Assembly: GCA_017577365.1 (NCBI GenBank)
Contig: PKRJ01000054.1
Location: 1-27,163 of the forward strand
DNA length: 27,163 nt
DNA from: Gammaproteobacteria bacterium
GTDB lineage: Bacteria; Pseudomonadota; Gammaproteobacteria; Steroidobacterales; Rariloculaceae
Direction: 5' to 3'
The position numbers and the translations under genes were made by a program. Under the pieces are notes generated by a model. The model was given only the letters and a program-made list of their open reading frames with translations. It did no database searches and was not told where the DNA came from. This document shows, in pieces, positions 7,078 through 14,689 of this stretch. The number at the start of each line of letters is the position of its first letter. Position 1 is the stretch's first letter.

Positions 7078-8663
7078 GCCCCCCTCCGTTCGCGCAGATG
7101 CTTCGGCCAGATGCCGTAGCGGCCCGCGGACAGGATGCCGTTCGGGTCGAGCGCGTCCTTGATCTTCTCGTTGACGCGCCGAAGGATATGGTTGTTGAAG
7201 CCGTAGCTCTCCATCACCGCATCCTGGAACGCCGGCGGGCAGCGGTACTCGCCCCAGCCGTGCTCCGCGCAGATGCGGATGATCTCGTGGATCTTCTCGC
7301 GCAGCGCGCGATTGCGATCCGTGTCCTTGTAGACCGGCACGGCCGCGAACAGCACGAACGAGCGCGTCCAGCACGTGACCGCCGGGCTGAACATGAAGAG
7401 CGGAATACCGAGCCGCTGGCATTCGCGGCGCATCACGCGGTTCGCCTCGACGTAGCCCTTGCCGGTTCGAGGGATGATCGCCGAGAACCAGATGTGCCCG
7501 TCGCTCGGGTTGAAGCTGCCGGCGCCGCGCGAGCCGACGGCGAAGATGTCCAGGCTCGGGATGCCGAAACGCGCCTTCGGGATTCTCGCGAGGTCCTCCT
7601 CGGTCAACGGCAGCTTCACGAATTGGTTCTCGCGGAACCCGGCGCCTTCGAACTGCGAGAACCGCTCTTGCACGTACTCCCACTGCGCGCGGATGACCTT
7701 CTCGGGCCCGTAGAACACGAGCGACGCGCGCCAAGCGGGCAACCCCGTCTCGCGCACCAGGCGGTTCATGACCTCGGGCTCGGGGACCTCCTGCATCAGC
7801 ATCGGCGTATCGCGCGTCAGCACCGGCGACGTGATCGACGGCATGCCGTTGAAGATGTTGCCGTACTCGAGCTCGTTGATGAGATCGACGAGCGGCTCGA
7901 TATCCTCGAAACGCTGGAGATCCACCGAGCAATTGAGGTACGCCTCGGGCTGCGGGAACAGCCAGAAGCCCATCTTCGTGACGACGCCGAGCGACGATTG
8001 GCGGAACAGCCCGTCGAGGCACGGGCCGATGCCCATGCGGTACTGCTGCCACGTCTCGGCACCGGGCAACGCGCCCATGCCGGTGCGAAGGATCTCGCCG
8101 TCGCCGAGCACGACCTCGATGCCGCAGACCGCCTCCCAATGCCCTCGATAGGGCGCAGCCGTGTAGCCGCCGCCGGAATCGAGCGCGTTGCCGACCATGC
8201 TCCCCCAGCCCGGATCCGGCACGTCGATCCAAAGCTTGGAGCCCGTCTGCTGCAGATGCCGATACATGTCGAAGTACGTGACGCCGGGCTCGACGAGGCA
8301 AGACGCGTTGCTCTCGCTCACCTCGAGGATGCGGTTCATGCGCTTCAGGTCGAGCACGACGCTACCCGAGTAGACCGGCGCGGGTCCGCCGTACCCCAGG
8401 TTACGGCCGGTCGAGATCGGATAGAGCGGGATTCGGCCCTCGTTCGCGATACGAACGATCGCTTGCACCTCCTCGACGCTCGCCGGGGCGACGGCCGCGG
8501 AAGCGACGCGCTCCTCGGGCTCGCCCCAGAGGACCGAATAGAAATCGCGATAGGTATTGAGGTCCTCGGGCTCGGTGAAGACCCATTCGTCGCCCACGAT
8601 CGAGCGCATTTCGGCGAGCGCGTCCGCAAAAACGGCTTCGCTCACACCCGGCGGTACCGCCAT
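7074..8663 (-). CDS. FAD-dependent 4-alkylphenol oxidoreductase 2, VAO/PCMH family (PchF-like)
   Basis: 529 residues, a diverged paralogue of flavoprotein 1. Shared blocks include LYPISTGRNLGYGGPAP, GSVVLDLKRMNRILEV, VEPGVTYFDMYRHLQ, GMGALPGAETWQQYR, LGVVTKMGF and the C-terminal DPNGILSAGRYGIWP. The FAD-binding domain is in the first half and the substrate-binding cap in the second. The start is ATG 8663, with an AGGAGG about 10 bases upstream; an open extension to 8801 runs into the divergent promoter region and is rejected. It has no signal peptide. It is the first gene of the five-gene operon, so its promoter should lie in 8664-8812. The two paralogues may handle different para-substituted phenols, or successive oxidations of one substrate. 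Confidence 0.9.
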   Translation of the reverse strand: MAVPPGVSEAVFADALAEMRSIVGDEWVFTEPEDLNTYRDFYSVLWGEPEERVASAAVAPASVEEVQAIVRIANEGRIPLYPISTGRNLGYGGPAPVYSGSVVLDLKRMNRILEVSESNASCLVEPGVTYFDMYRHLQQTGSKLWIDVPDPGWGSMVGNALDSGGGYTAAPYRGHWEAVCGIEVVLGDGEILRTGMGALPGAETWQQYRMGIGPCLDGLFRQSSLGVVTKMGFWLFPQPEAYLNCSVDLQRFEDIEPLVDLINELEYGNIFNGMPSITSPVLTRDTPMLMQEVPEPEVMNRLVRETGLPAWRASLVFYGPEKVIRAQWEYVQERFSQFEGAGFRENQFVKLPLTEEDLARIPKARFGIPSLDIFAVGSRGAGSFNPSDGHIWFSAIIPRTGKGYVEANRVMRRECQRLGIPLFMFSPAVTCWTRSFVLFAAVPVYKDTDRNRALREKIHEIIRICAEHGWGEYRCPPAFQDAVMESYGFNNHILRRVNEKIKDALDPNGILSAGRYGIWPKHLRERRGA

Positions 8664-8812
8664 GGTCCTGATGCCTCCTCGTCGGATACCGTGGTCGGGG
8701 CCGATTGTACCGGCCCGGGAGCGTGGCGGCGCGGCGCGTCCTGATGCTCGCCCGCACGCTCGCGCGAGCTTCCGCACGGAGTGATTCCCGTTGGCATGCA
8801 TATTGCCGCTCC
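8664..8812. promoter_or_regulatory. Divergent promoter region between flavocytochrome operon and polysaccharide genes
   Basis: 149 bases separate the operon's first ATG (minus) from the sulfotransferase 1 gene (plus). The plus direction holds a sigma-54-like site at 8792-8806 (listed separately). A GGGCCG/CGGCCC inverted repeat near 8698-8716 could be an operator or part of a hairpin. I see no good sigma-70 pair or sigma-54 site for the minus-strand operon. Confidence 0.45.
8792..8806 (+). promoter_or_regulatory. Sigma-54 (RpoN)-type promoter, TGGCATGCATATTGC
   Basis: The GG at 8793-8794 and GC at 8805-8806 are separated by exactly 10 bases, as required for -24/-12 promoters, and the flanks TGGCA and TTGC match the consensus. 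Transcription would start near 8818, just inside the longest version of the sulfotransferase 1 frame, which would favour the ATG at 8849. It shares TGGCAT-N5-TTGC with the sites at 12178 and 21875. Confidence 0.6.
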
Positions 8813-9784
8813 ATGGAACCCGCGGATACGTCGGTGTCGATCGAGAGCATGCCGGAGCCCTCGCTGTCGTTGGATCAGCCGCTGCGGAAGCGCTCCACGC
8901 TGACTCGGCGGCTCGACCGCGCCTTTCTGCGCACGCGCAGCGCTCTGCGGCAGCTCAAAGGGGACGTGGCGAAGCTTCGCGCACGTCTCGACAAGAGATC
9001 CGACGAGTGGGATTGGCCGCGATTCCATCGAGAGGTCCGGGGCGAGGGGCGCCGCCTTCTGTGCCGACTGGATCGATTCCCCGATGCCGTGCTGATCTCG
9101 GGCTGCCAGCGCTCGGGCACGACAATGCTGTCCCGCATCATCCGGGAAAGCGCCGGGATGGCGAACTATCGACGGGGGAACGACGACGAGCTCGACGCGG
9201 CCCTGATCCTGTGCGGTCTCGAGTCGCCGGCGGAGTATCCGCCTGGGACGCGATTCTGCTTCCAGACCACGTATCTGAACGAAAGCTATCGCGAGTACTT
9301 CGACGAGGCCTACGAGTATCGGCTGATCTGGGTTCTCCGGAACCCGTGCTCCGTCGTGCACTCGATGAAGTACAACTGGGACAGGTTTGCCTTCGAAGAG
9401 CTCTTCAGAGGCTGCGGGTACCCGCTGCTAGAGGATCGAGAGAAGCACCTTTACGACGCGATCGGACGCGCGGCCGTCGGCAAGACCCGCCGCGCCTGCC
9501 TCTCGTACGTGGGGAAGCAATTGCAGGCGGAAAAGCTCGCGAGACGCCTGGGCCCCGAGCGGATGATGATCGTCGACTACGACGAGCTCGTGCGCGACAA
9601 GCTGCGGCTGCTCCGCCGCATCTACGACTTCATCGAACTGCCGTTCGCGCCGACGTACGCAGACGGCATCCACGAGCGCAGCGTCGCGAAGGCGAGCCTG
9701 CTCGCACCGCGGGAGAGGCGGCTGGTCAGCGCACTCTGCGGTCCCGTTTACGAGCGCATCAAGGCCCTTGCCGTGCCGCCGTGA
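8813..9784 (+). CDS. Sulfotransferase 1 (PAPS-dependent)
   Basis: 323 residues from ATG 8813, or 311 from ATG 8849; neither has a strong ribosome-binding site, and the sigma-54 site just upstream favours 8849. Residues about 25-65 are charged and helical (LRQLKGDVAKLRARLDKRSDEW), possibly coiled coil. The 5'-phosphosulfate-binding loop is SGCQRSGTTMLSRII and the 3'-phosphate-binding region is WVLRNPCSVVHSMKYNW, both typical of P-loop-like sulfotransferases, which move sulfate from PAPS to a hydroxyl or amine. There is no signal peptide, so it acts in the cytoplasm, probably on a lipid-linked sugar intermediate. A glycosyltransferase follows 32 bases later. The acceptor is unknown. Confidence 0.85.
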   Translation: MEPADTSVSIESMPEPSLSLDQPLRKRSTLTRRLDRAFLRTRSALRQLKGDVAKLRARLDKRSDEWDWPRFHREVRGEGRRLLCRLDRFPDAVLISGCQRSGTTMLSRIIRESAGMANYRRGNDDELDAALILCGLESPAEYPPGTRFCFQTTYLNESYREYFDEAYEYRLIWVLRNPCSVVHSMKYNWDRFAFEELFRGCGYPLLEDREKHLYDAIGRAAVGKTRRACLSYVGKQLQAEKLARRLGPERMMIVDYDELVRDKLRLLRRIYDFIELPFAPTYADGIHERSVAKASLLAPRERRLVSALCGPVYERIKALAVPP

Positions 9785-9816
9785 GGCGGTGCACGGCGTG
9801 ACCCGTCGGAGAAGCC

Positions 9817-11004
9817 GTGAAGATCTGCGTGATCGTGCCGACCCATTGGCAAGCGGTGATGGGCGGGTCCCAGTATCAGGCGAAGCTGCTGATCGAGCAC
9901 TTGGCCGCGAGCGGGGAGCACGAGATCTACTATCTCGCCCGACAGGTGCCGGAGGCGCTCGGCTGCGAGAAAACGCACCGGGTGATCCGTATCGCGCCGG
10001 CACGCGGCATCGGAAGGTGGGGCAAGCTCACCGACGTCTTCGACCTCGTTCGACATCTCGAGCGAATCGGTCCCGACGCCGTCTACCAGCGAGTGGGCTG
10101 CGCCTATACGGGAGCCGCGGCCTACTACTGCAAGAAGCACGACAAACGCTGTGTCTGGCACGTCGCGCACGATCAGGAAGTGACACCGTTCGCGTGGCGG
10201 CTGACGCGTCACGCGCTTTTCGACTACGTCGACAAGCGGATACTCGAATACGGGATACGGAATGCGTCCGACATCGTGACGCAGACGAGACAACAAGCCG
10301 AGCTGTTGCGGCGTCATTACGGACGCGGCCCGAGTGCAATCGTGCCGAACTATCATCCGCTGCCCGCGCGACGGCCGAAGAAGAGCCGACCGATCACCGT
10401 CGCGTGGATCGCGAACCTGAAGCCGTGGAAGCGCCCGGAGGTGTTCTTGCGGCTGGCGCGCGACCTCTCCGGCATGAAGGACGTGCAGTTCGTCATGATC
10501 GGCGCTCCGCGCGGCAATCCCGCGTGGTGCCGCAGAATCCGGCACGAGGCCGAGCGGCTCCCGAACCTACGCTTTCTCGGCGGACAACCGCAAGACCGTG
10601 TCAACGAGGTGCTGAGCGAGGCGCATGTCTTCGTCAACACGAGCACCCAGGAAGGCTTCGCCAACACTTTCATTCAAGCGTGGCAACGATGCGTTCCGGT
10701 GCTCAGCCTTTCGGTGAACCCGGACGGCCTGCTCGACGAGGGACGCATCGGCATCTGCGCCGGCTCGTACGCGAACCTCGCGCGCGAGCTCGTTCGCTTG
10801 ATCCGGGACGAGCCCCTGCGCGAGCGAATGGGCGAAGCCGCTCGTCTCCATGCCGCGGCGACTTACGCGGACAGAGCCCACCTCGACACGCTGGCTCGTC
10901 TGATCACGGGCGCCGAGGGAATAGCACCGGAAACCAGAGAGAAGTATCCGCAGACGTCGGAAGCCCCTCGGCACTCGGCGCTCGAGCGCACGATGCCGCG
11001 TTGA
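9817..11004 (+). CDS. Glycosyltransferase family 4-type, polysaccharide region GT1
   Basis: 395 residues starting at GTG 9817, with GGAGAA 4 bases upstream. It has a GT-B fold: N-terminal acceptor domain from MKICVIVPTHWQAVMGGSQYQ, C-terminal donor domain from TVAWIANLKPWKRPEVFLRLA, then NTSTQEGFANTFIQAW (about 273-288). In GT4 enzymes the last block is usually E-x7-E, with the second Glu contacting the sugar nucleotide. Here the second position is Gln (E-GFANTFI-Q), a conservative change seen in some branches. It probably adds one sugar to the growing repeat unit at the inner face of the membrane. Donor and acceptor are not predictable from sequence. It is in one unit with sulfotransferase 1. 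Confidence 0.88.
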   Translation: MKICVIVPTHWQAVMGGSQYQAKLLIEHLAASGEHEIYYLARQVPEALGCEKTHRVIRIAPARGIGRWGKLTDVFDLVRHLERIGPDAVYQRVGCAYTGAAAYYCKKHDKRCVWHVAHDQEVTPFAWRLTRHALFDYVDKRILEYGIRNASDIVTQTRQQAELLRRHYGRGPSAIVPNYHPLPARRPKKSRPITVAWIANLKPWKRPEVFLRLARDLSGMKDVQFVMIGAPRGNPAWCRRIRHEAERLPNLRFLGGQPQDRVNEVLSEAHVFVNTSTQEGFANTFIQAWQRCVPVLSLSVNPDGLLDEGRIGICAGSYANLARELVRLIRDEPLRERMGEAARLHAAATYADRAHLDTLARLITGAEGIAPETREKYPQTSEAPRHSALERTMPR

Positions 11005-11029
11005 GCGAGCCGGCGCGCAAGGCGGCGCC

Positions 11030-11902
11030 TCAAACGCTATTCCAATGGCTCAGGTCCACGCCGAGGAGGGCGGCGAGCCGCTCGTTGCGCTCGCGATAGT
11101 ACTTCTCGAGCAGCATGGAGCGCGTCGAGGGAGACAGCTCCGGCAACCGTCCGGCGTTCGCCCGCTCGATATGCATCGCGAGCCGGTGCCGTCCGAGGCG
11201 GTGAAGCGCCTTGCCGACCCAGTAGACGGGCCTGCTCTTCACGGTCAGCTTCTGCGACGCTCCGGCATTGATCTTGTGATCGGCGAGATCGGAGCTGAAG
11301 CTCTCGTCGACGCCGAGAAAGCGGTAGATCCGCTTCAAGAACGCTCGCGGATCGGATATCAGATCGTCGTACAGCAAGACCAGAAGCCGCTCGCGGGGAA
11401 ACAGCTCGTAGAAGCGCGCGAGATGCTCGGCGTAATACCCCTCTCGGATGAGCTCGGGTTTCTCTTCGATCTTGCGCTCGAACGACACGTCTTTGTTGTG
11501 CTCGAAACGGCCGCGCGCATTCCAGTACCTCGAGTAGAGCCGGTCGATCGGGTCGCGCAGGCAAGCGATCAGCTTGACGTCCGGCAGATGCGCACGGATG
11601 CGAGGCGCGGCCGCCGCCGTGTGGAGATACGCGGGGGTCGCCTCCCCTATCGCTTTCTCCGCGGTCGCGGCCCGAAAGTACGCGCGGTACGTCTCGATCC
11701 CTTCCTCGTAGCGTCGATCGAAGAAATGCAGCTCCTTCTCCTTGGGAATGAACACCTCGGGATGCCGAGCGAGATTCTTCGAGATCCACGTGCTGCCCGA
11801 TCTCGCGGCGCCGATGACCAAGAAGGTCGGCAGCCTCACGGCATCGCTCGACGCTCGTCGGAGCGGCCGTCGAGGGGGGACGCTATCGGCGAGGCTCGTC
11901 AT
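11030..11902 (-). CDS. Sulfotransferase 2 (heparan-sulfate/NodH-like, Sulfotransfer_1 type)
   Basis: 290 residues from ATG 11902 (MTSLADSV); CGGGATC just upstream is a modest ribosome-binding site, and an open extension to 12004 is rejected for its Arg-rich content. The PAPS 5'-loop is FLVIGAARSGSTWISKNL, followed by PEVFIPKEKELHFFD, the block typical of carbohydrate sulfotransferases of the heparan sulfate N/O-sulfotransferase type. The 3'-phosphate region is LIACLRDPIDRLYSRYW. Other family blocks are YAEHLARFYELFPRERLLVLLYDDL and FLKRIYRFLGVD. It likely sulfates a sugar hydroxyl or amine. It is a lone minus-strand gene between two plus-strand units, facing the end of GT1 with a 25-base gap. 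Confidence 0.88.
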   Translation of the reverse strand: MTSLADSVPPRRPLRRASSDAVRLPTFLVIGAARSGSTWISKNLARHPEVFIPKEKELHFFDRRYEEGIETYRAYFRAATAEKAIGEATPAYLHTAAAAPRIRAHLPDVKLIACLRDPIDRLYSRYWNARGRFEHNKDVSFERKIEEKPELIREGYYAEHLARFYELFPRERLLVLLYDDLISDPRAFLKRIYRFLGVDESFSSDLADHKINAGASQKLTVKSRPVYWVGKALHRLGRHRLAMHIERANAGRLPELSPSTRSMLLEKYYRERNERLAALLGVDLSHWNSV

Positions 11903-12327
11903 GATCCCGTGCGGCTCCGAAGGTCTGCGGCGAGCGAGCGTTGCTGCCGTCGGGCAGCGACGTTCGAGCTGCGGAGTTTCGACTCGAGTCTGTTTGCACC
12001 GCATCGTCGGGTCAAGTCGTGTCTACGACCCATCGCACGCAGCGCCACGAAACGCATTCGTCGCGCCAACGAGCCGAGAAACCGGTCCAACGACGAACGC
12101 AAACAAACCGACCGCTGTCAGCATTCGAGCCCGCACACTCTTCACAGCGTCAAGACTGCCGGAAACGATCCTTCGCATGGCATAGATCTTGCTCTCCTCA
12201 CTCTTGCGGTCATCTGATCTTCGAGACGACCGCGCGTCGTGAGACGAGAAGGCTGCCGAAAGGCGCTCCGACGGGACAACGCTCCGCAGCTCGTGCTCGA
12301 AGCGGACCATTGGGACAGGGACCTCGC
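11903..12327. other. Intergenic region between divergent sulfotransferase genes
   Basis: About 425 bases. It is visibly less G/C-biased than the genes around it. It holds a sigma-54-like site in the plus direction (12178-12192, listed separately). A 51-codon minus-strand frame (12023-12178) with a possible membrane segment exists but overlaps that site and has poor codon bias. The plus-strand frame of sulfotransferase 3 stays open back to 11941, but that part has no protein-like character. No sigma-54 site was found for the minus-strand sulfotransferase 2. Confidence 0.5.
12178..12192 (+). promoter_or_regulatory. Sigma-54 (RpoN)-type promoter, TGGCATAGATCTTGC
   Basis: The GG at 12179-12180 and GC at 12191-12192 are 10 bases apart, with TGGCA and TTGC flanks and a T after GC as in the consensus. 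The predicted start near 12204 leaves a leader of about 124 bases before sulfotransferase 3, the first gene of the sulfotransferase-polymerase-GT2-flippase unit. Confidence 0.6.
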
Positions 12328-13263
12328 TTGCGCGCCGTGTTCATTTGCTCGGCCCAGTACTCGGGCTCGACGTTGCTGAATCTTCTCCTCGGCACGCATC
12401 CCGATGCAGCCGCGCTCGGCGAGATCACTCACTTGCCGAAGAATCTCGCGTTGGATACGCCCTGCTCCTGCGGCGAGTCGGCGCGACGCTGCCCGGTCTG
12501 GCGGCAAGTGCTGGCGCGAGTCAGGTGCTTTCCGCAATGGCGGGAGATAGATGAAGACCCCTACGTCTTGCATCTCGGCATGATCAGAGCCGGCAAGGTC
12601 ATAGACCCACGGCACCAGACGCGCGCGAGATTGCTGTATCGAAAGATTCTCTACGGCGCCGCCTTCGCGCACTTTCGCTGGGGGCTCGGTCCGCTCGCGC
12701 CTTTCGTGGCGCCGCTGTACCGAGGCAGCAGAAACAAGCTCGCGTTGTTTCGGATCGTTTCCGAGGTGCTCGGAGCGGACGTGCTGGTCGACTCCTCGAA
12801 GCACTATCTCGAGGCGGTCTCGCTGTACAAGACGGCTCCGTCGGACGTGCGGGTCATTCTGCTGACGCGCGACGGACGAGCGGTCTATTCCTCGGCGCTG
12901 AAGCGCGGCAGCTCGAAGAAGTCCGCCGCGCTCGAATGGCGCAGGACGTATGCCCGTGCGATCCCGCTCCTGCGCAAGCACGTCCACCCCGATCACCTGA
13001 TCCAGGTGAGGTACGAAGACCTCGTTCTCGCTCCGGAGCGGGAGCTCGCCCGTCTATGCGGTTTCCTCGGCCTGGAATACACGGCAGAGATGCTGGACTT
13101 CCGCTCCAAGCGCCACCACGTGCTGAACGGCAACGACATGAGGCTGTCTCCGGTCGCCGAGATCCGTCCCGACTTCGCGTGGCGCGAACGATTGTCGCCG
13201 AGAGATCTCGGCTACTTCGATACGCATGCGGGCGCGCTGAACCGGATGCTCGGCTACGCGTAG
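12328..13263 (+). CDS. Sulfotransferase 3 (Sulfotransfer_3 type)
   Basis: 311 residues from TTG 12328, chosen because AGGG lies 7 bases upstream and the family begins right here (LRAVFICSAQYSGSTLLNLLLG, the PAPS 5'-loop). The open frame continues upstream to 11941, but that stretch overlaps the putative promoter and looks non-coding; GTG 12337 is an alternative. After the loop come GEITHLPKN and a Cys-containing block CSCGESARRCPVW, common in this branch. DSSKHYLEAVSLY and the 3'-phosphate region VILLTRDGRAVYSSALKRG follow, then VRYEDLVLAPERELARLCGFLGL. It is cytoplasmic. It clearly differs from the other two sulfotransferases here, suggesting a different sulfation position or sugar. It is first in the unit leading to the polymerase. 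Confidence 0.85.
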   Translation: MRAVFICSAQYSGSTLLNLLLGTHPDAAALGEITHLPKNLALDTPCSCGESARRCPVWRQVLARVRCFPQWREIDEDPYVLHLGMIRAGKVIDPRHQTRARLLYRKILYGAAFAHFRWGLGPLAPFVAPLYRGSRNKLALFRIVSEVLGADVLVDSSKHYLEAVSLYKTAPSDVRVILLTRDGRAVYSSALKRGSSKKSAALEWRRTYARAIPLLRKHVHPDHLIQVRYEDLVLAPERELARLCGFLGLEYTAEMLDFRSKRHHVLNGNDMRLSPVAEIRPDFAWRERLSPRDLGYFDTHAGALNRMLGYA

Positions 13264-13317
13264 CCTTCGGCCCACGATCATGACCGCACGCCGCAGCACC
13301 GCTCGAGCCCTTCGAAG

Positions 13318-14688
13318 ATGAACGCGCTCGTCATCCTGATGATCGTTTCGGCGTTCTCGAGCGGCTACCTCGCGCAGCAGCTGCAGGTCATTCCCGGCTA
13401 CGCCGTGCTGATCCCCGAGCTCTTGTCTGGGATCGCCGTGCTTGCGGTCGTGTTACGCCTGATCGGCGGCCACACCGTCGGACTCGATTGGCGCTACGTC
13501 GCATTCCTCGCGCTGCTTTTCTTCACGCTCGCGGTCGGGTTCGCCGCTCAGTCGGTCACGCCGGGCGTGATCGTCTCGGGACTGCGCAGTTACGTGAAGT
13601 ACGTGCCTTTCTTTCTTCTTGCCGCTCTGTTCTCGTTCACGGATCGGCAGATCAGATCGCAGCTGGCCGTATTGGTCGCGATTCTCCTCTTCCAGATCCC
13701 GCTCGCCGTCTTCCAGCGTTTCGTGCAGTTCGCGGATCGAATGCACACGGGAGACCCGATCCGCGGCATGGCGACGTCCTCGAGCGCGCTCAGCCTGCTG
13801 ATGATCTCGGCGATCGCGTTGCTCGTGTCGCTGTATCTGCGTCGGAGGATCAAGCTGTCGCTGCTGCTCGTCGGAATTGCCGCGTTCATGGTTCCGACGA
13901 CGCTCAACGAGACGAAGGGAACCGCCGTCATGCTACCCGTGGCACTGCTCGCTCCGGCGTTGTTCATGCCGCCCGGCTCGCGGACTTTGCGGCGGCTCGT
14001 ACCGGTCCTCGTGATCGGTTGCGTCGCGCTCTCCATGTTCGCCGCCGCGTACAACGCGATGCGCCGATACGGCAACGCGAAACCGATCGCCGAGTTCTTC
14101 ATGGAAGGCGACGTCGCGGACTACGTCTATACCGGGGCGGCCGACGGCGCGGATCGCTACGTCGGCCGGGTCGACAGCGTGGTCATCGCGGCGCGAATGA
14201 TTTCCACGGATCCGTTCAAGCTAGCGTTCGGCTTCGGCGCGGGCAACGTCTCTCCGTCTTCGCTGCCCGGGTTCGGCGGGCAGTACGCCGTGTACTTCTC
14301 ATCGAAGGGCGTCACGGTCACCCAGGTCGCGAATTTCCTTTGGGAGATCGGCGTCGTGGGGCTGTTCGCGCATCTCCTGCTCTATTGGTTCGTCTTTCGG
14401 GACGCCCGCCTGCTCGCGAGAACGAACGGACCGTTCGCGATCTACGGCCAGGTGTGGGGAAGCGTCGTCATCCTGATGGGCATCGCCCTGATGTACAAGA
14501 GCGTGCTCAACATGAACGAGATCGCGTATCTCTTCTGGTACTTCTCGGGGCTGATCGCTCGCAATGCCTATCTCGTGCGCGCGCTGCGCCGGTCTCGCGA
14601 GGTTCGCCGCCGCCGGTGCTTGCACGCTTCGTCGCGAGAGGGCCGTCCCGTCGAAGCGCGCACCAAGCTACGTCTGCAGTGGAACTGA
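13318..14688 (+). CDS. Wzy/O-antigen ligase-like polysaccharide polymerase, integral membrane
   Basis: 456 residues with about ten or more hydrophobic segments (for example 3-20, 28-47, 60-78, 94-108, 117-132, 160-175, 180-195) and a long periplasmic-looking loop around 255-330 (YGNAKPIAEFF ... FGFGAGNVSPSSLPG). This topology fits Wzy polymerases and WaaL ligases (O-antigen ligase superfamily), which join lipid-linked repeat units, or transfer the chain, at the periplasmic face. The FGFGAGN block in the large loop is like the conserved region of that superfamily. The ATG at 13318 has only a weak upstream signal (CGAAG). It lies 54 bases after sulfotransferase 3 and one base before GT2. Polymerase is preferred over ligase because a flippase and glycosyltransferases share the unit. 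Confidence 0.82.
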   Translation: MNALVILMIVSAFSSGYLAQQLQVIPGYAVLIPELLSGIAVLAVVLRLIGGHTVGLDWRYVAFLALLFFTLAVGFAAQSVTPGVIVSGLRSYVKYVPFFLLAALFSFTDRQIRSQLAVLVAILLFQIPLAVFQRFVQFADRMHTGDPIRGMATSSSALSLLMISAIALLVSLYLRRRIKLSLLLVGIAAFMVPTTLNETKGTAVMLPVALLAPALFMPPGSRTLRRLVPVLVIGCVALSMFAAAYNAMRRYGNAKPIAEFFMEGDVADYVYTGAADGADRYVGRVDSVVIAARMISTDPFKLAFGFGAGNVSPSSLPGFGGQYAVYFSSKGVTVTQVANFLWEIGVVGLFAHLLLYWFVFRDARLLARTNGPFAIYGQVWGSVVILMGIALMYKSVLNMNEIAYLFWYFSGLIARNAYLVRALRRSREVRRRRCLHASSREGRPVEARTKLRLQWN

Positions 14689-14689
14689 C

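Noticed and set aside
7011..8744. 577-codon plus-strand frame over flavoprotein 2
   Set aside because: Arg/Ala/Asp-rich antisense of a well-recognised flavoprotein, a consequence of strong third-position GC.
12023..12178. 51-codon minus-strand frame with a possible membrane segment (MLTAVGLFAFVVGPV)
   Set aside because: Its start overlaps the sigma-54-like site, the AGGAG upstream is about 12 bases away and better placed for another ATG, and codon bias is weak. It cannot be excluded but is not supported enough to annotate.
11941..12327. N-terminal extension of sulfotransferase 3
   Set aside because: The open frame has no protein-like features, crosses the putative promoter, and the PAPS loop of the family begins right at the TTG start.
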